From: an uncultured Christensenella sp.
Lineage (GTDB): Bacteria; Bacillota; Clostridia; Christensenellales; UBA1242
Direction: 5' to 3'
Assembly (NCBI GenBank): GCA_910584815.1
Contig: CAJUBT010000005.1
Coordinates: 20,827 to 84,826 of the forward strand
DNA length: 64,000 bases
Below, piece after piece: positions 62,018 to 64,000 of this stretch. Position 1 is the stretch's first letter. Each line of letters begins with the position of its first letter. Under the pieces are notes generated by a model. That model was not told the DNA's origin, searched no databases, and worked only from the letters and a program-made list of their open reading frames with translations. Both the position numbers and the translations under genes were made by a program.

Positions 62018-62430
62018 CTATTTCACTAAGCTTAAATCACCATTTATAATTTTAGGTGAAAAGCCTTTTATTTCATCATATAAAAGACCTTCTGGAACAT
62101 TATTATACAAATAAATAGTTTTCCCTTCCATAAAAGCTTCATATAATTCCAAAAAAGTAGAACCACCTATATAGTTTTTCTTACCGTTTTTATCAAAATT
62201 CAAAGTTAAAACAGCATCTAATTGTTTAATTTTTTCTCTACTTTTTCTAAACATTTCTCCTTTCATTCTTGAATGCTCTTCTTCTCCTTTTGCATACCAT
62301 TCATTTTCAGCATTAGGATTTTCATAAGTATGGGGTAAACTTACCTCCCAACCATTCTTTTCAAGAATTTTTTTTATAGGTGCTATTTCACCATAAAAAG
62401 CTTTGCTACATATAATAAAAATTTTTTCAT
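62018..62430 (-). pseudogene. Nucleoside 2-deoxyribosyltransferase-like gene with apparent frameshift
   Basis: The intact frame continues upstream of the ATG at 62266: codons reading KIFIICSKAFYGEIAP..., NGWEVSLPHTYENPN and WYAKGEEEHSR lead into MKGEMFRKSR. It then continues with the family-like NYIGGSTFLELYEAF, GKTIYLYNNVPEG and PKIINGDLSL. A well-placed start (GGAG, then ATG at 62430) is out of frame by one base. It would join if the A6 tract at 62422-62427 had seven A, giving MKKIFIICSK. So this is a homopolymer deletion, a sequencing error or slippage. Repaired length is about 137 residues. The gene follows plsC by 9 bases. Confidence 0.65.
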
Positions 62431-62439
62431 TTTATTCTC

Positions 62440-63096
62440 CTATTCCTTATTTATAGTTTTTGACAATTTATGCTTTTTCTTTTTTAATTGTTTTTCATCT
62501 AAATCTTTATAATAGTTTTCTTTAAGGCTCATAATTTTATTTGCTAAAACTTCTCCTGCTTGAGATAAACATTCTTTATCAAGTTTTTTATCATAAAATT
62601 CACTTAATTCAAATGGTTCGCCTATTATCAAAATATTTTTCCTAAATAGTTTTTGTTTTTTAACTATAAAACAAGGTAATACAGGTTTCTTAGATTTAAT
62701 TGCAAATAAACAAGCACCATCCTTTACTTCAATATTAGTTTCTGCATCTTTTCTAGTTCCTTCTGGAAAAATACCCAAACATTCATTATTTTTTAAAATA
62801 TCAAAAACTATTTTTGTTGTTGATAAAGTAAGCCCATTTTCTCTATCTATTGCAATGCAACCTAAAATATTATCATATAAGTAACTTTTCTCTTTACCTT
62901 TCCATAGTTCCTTTTTTGCAATAAATCTAATTCTTTTCTTAAATTTGAAATTCATAATTATTGGATCAAATGCACTTCTATGATTACAAACTATAACATA
63001 ATTTTGTTTTTTATTATAATTTTTTTTCCCAATAACTTTAACGGGCATAAACATTTTAGAAGGTAATAATAACATATAATATAAAAACCAAAACAT
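62440..63096 (-). CDS. plsC: 1-acyl-sn-glycerol-3-phosphate acyltransferase (PlsC family)
   Basis: The enzyme makes phosphatidic acid by acylating lysophosphatidate at the inner membrane face. In the 218-residue protein the catalytic H-x4-D motif is in CNHRSAFDPIIMN, followed by RFIAKKELWKGK (motif II) and LGIFPEGTR (motif III). KPVLPCFIV is motif IV. The N-terminus is hydrophobic and the C-terminus very basic. It sits 14 bases after the flavoprotein gene and next to the frameshifted gene, so an operon is likely. Confidence 0.9.
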   Translation of the reverse strand: MFWFLYYMLLLPSKMFMPVKVIGKKNYNKKQNYVIVCNHRSAFDPIIMNFKFKKRIRFIAKKELWKGKEKSYLYDNILGCIAIDRENGLTLSTTKIVFDILKNNECLGIFPEGTRKDAETNIEVKDGACLFAIKSKKPVLPCFIVKKQKLFRKNILIIGEPFELSEFYDKKLDKECLSQAGEVLANKIMSLKENYYKDLDEKQLKKKKHKLSKTINKE

Positions 63097-63110
63097 TTAT
63101 TAATTCTCCC

Positions 63111-64000
63111 TTATAAATTAAGTGATGATAGATATTCTCCAGCTAAAAAACCTGTAGATAAAGCAATTTGAATGTTAAAACCACCTGTTAAAGCATCTAA
63201 ATCTAAAACTTCACCCACAAAAAATAAATTATTTATATTTTTACTTTCCATATTTTTAGGGTTAATTTCTTTAACATCAATTCCGCCGCTTGTTACAATT
63301 CCGCACTCAATATTTTCTAAACATTTAATTGTATATGTAAAACATTTTAAACCATCTATAATTTTTTGTCTAATATCTTTTGTTATATTACAAATAACAA
63401 CATTCTCATCTAATCCATTTTTTCTTATAAAAACATTAATTAAACTAGATGGCAATAACTCTTTTAAATAATTTTTTAAATTTTTATTTTTAAAAGTTTC
63501 AAAATCTCTTAATAGCCTATTATTTAGCATATCTTTAGATAAATTTGGTTTTAAATCAATATTTAAATTAATATTAGCATTAGATAAATTATATTTGTTT
63601 ATATAACTAGACAAACTTAATATTATAGGACCGCTTACCCCATTATGTGTAAATAGCATTTCACCAAATTGAGAAAAACTTTTGTTCTCTATTTTAACTT
63701 TAACTTCTACATTTTTTAAAGTTAAACCAGCTAATTCTCCTTTGTAATCATTAAGCATTATTGGAACTAAGGCTGGCTTTGGTTTTATAATACTATGACC
63801 AAAAACTTCAGCAAAAACATAGCCATCTCCTTTTGATCCTGTTGAAGAATAAGATTTTCCGCCAGTTGCTATAACTAAAGCATCACAAATATATCTTTTT
63901 TTATTTGTGTTAATTTCAAATTTATTTTCTACTTTAGTTACACTTCTTACAAAAGTTTGCAAATCAATTTTAACATTTTGCTTTTTAAGAACTTTTGTAA
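63111..64000 (-). CDS. HI0933/BaiN-like FAD flavoprotein (5' part outside window)
   Basis: This is a partial gene. The frame runs to the window edge (VLKKQNVKIDLQTFVRSV), so the N-terminal dinucleotide-binding motif is missing. About 296 of an expected 400 residues are present. Family marks are LVIATGGKSYSSTGSKGDGY, TLKNVEVKV, FTHNGVSGPIILSLS, IVTSGGIDVKEINPKNMESK and the C-terminal FAD segment FVGEVLDLDALTGGFNIQIALSTGF. These are NAD(P)/FAD oxidoreductases of uncertain substrate. It starts the plsC operon in the minus direction. Confidence 0.9.
   Translation of the reverse strand, partial: TKVLKKQNVKIDLQTFVRSVTKVENKFEINTNKKRYICDALVIATGGKSYSSTGSKGDGYVFAEVFGHSIIKPKPALVPIMLNDYKGELAGLTLKNVEVKVKIENKSFSQFGEMLFTHNGVSGPIILSLSSYINKYNLSNANINLNIDLKPNLSKDMLNNRLLRDFETFKNKNLKNYLKELLPSSLINVFIRKNGLDENVVICNITKDIRQKIIDGLKCFTYTIKCLENIECGIVTSGGIDVKEINPKNMESKNINNLFFVGEVLDLDALTGGFNIQIALSTGFLAGEYLSSLNL

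Noticed and set aside
62018..62266. An 82-residue protein starting at the internal ATG at 62266
   Set aside because: Coding sequence of the same family clearly continues upstream to a frameshift near 62422, so the short frame is only the 3' part.

Overview
The window is very AT-rich chromosomal DNA from a spore-forming, Gram-positive bacterium of the Clostridia type. Spore genes are spoIVB, a spo0A homologue, spoVAC-spoVAD-spoVAE, yunB and a dacF-type carboxypeptidase. Gene order (argR-recN-spoIVB-spo0A, miaB-mutS-mutL-miaA, lexA beside a Xer-type recombinase) is typical of Bacillota. The low G+C and several divergent versions of core genes suggest an uncultured Clostridia or Christensenellales-like lineage; that placement is inference.

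Layout. 1-11.5 kb (+): CorB-like membrane protein, argR with two ARG boxes over its promoter, recN, spoIVB, a spo0A homologue with a degenerate receiver, a SpoIIM-like membrane protein, purine nucleoside phosphorylase, D,D-carboxypeptidase, M50 protease, scpA-scpB. 11.5-13.8 kb (-): class A penicillin-binding protein. 13.9-22.3 kb (+): miaB, mutS, mutL, miaA and a PLP lyase. 22.5-24.4 kb (-): lexA and the recombinase. 24.6-27.0 kb (+): serS and an unknown protein.

27.46-34.6 kb holds the most unusual content: a compact, apparently complete filamentous-phage (inovirus-like) prophage. It has an HUH replication initiator, a structured GC-rich intergenic region, a pIII-like exported protein, small membrane proteins, a major-coat candidate followed by its own terminator, a Zot/pI assembly ATPase and a pV-like ssDNA-binding candidate. 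A membrane-anchored DUF2726 protein lies on the opposite strand. The ends carry 11-6-11 dif-like sites about 3 kb from the recombinase gene. A third related site and a 16-bp repeat beyond the right end suggest an older or second insertion.

34.8-40.3 kb: a YgjP-type metalloprotein, then a PadR-membrane fusion regulator with an ABC ATPase and permease. 40.4-52.7 kb (mostly -): rnhA, tRNA-Trp, an M19 dipeptidase, rny, thiI with a cysteine desulfurase, pheS-pheT behind a leader with a terminator, yunB and the spoVA operon. 52.8-55.4 kb (+): a giant Asn-rich lipoprotein. 55.5-64 kb: tRNA-Leu, an SDR reductase, a dTMP-kinase-like gene beside a MetRS homologue with an altered KMSKS motif, rpmB, tRNA-Thr, a degenerate histidine phosphatase, a multi-S1 protein, a deoxyribosyltransferase-like gene with an apparent frameshift, an acyltransferase, and a flavoprotein cut by the window edge.
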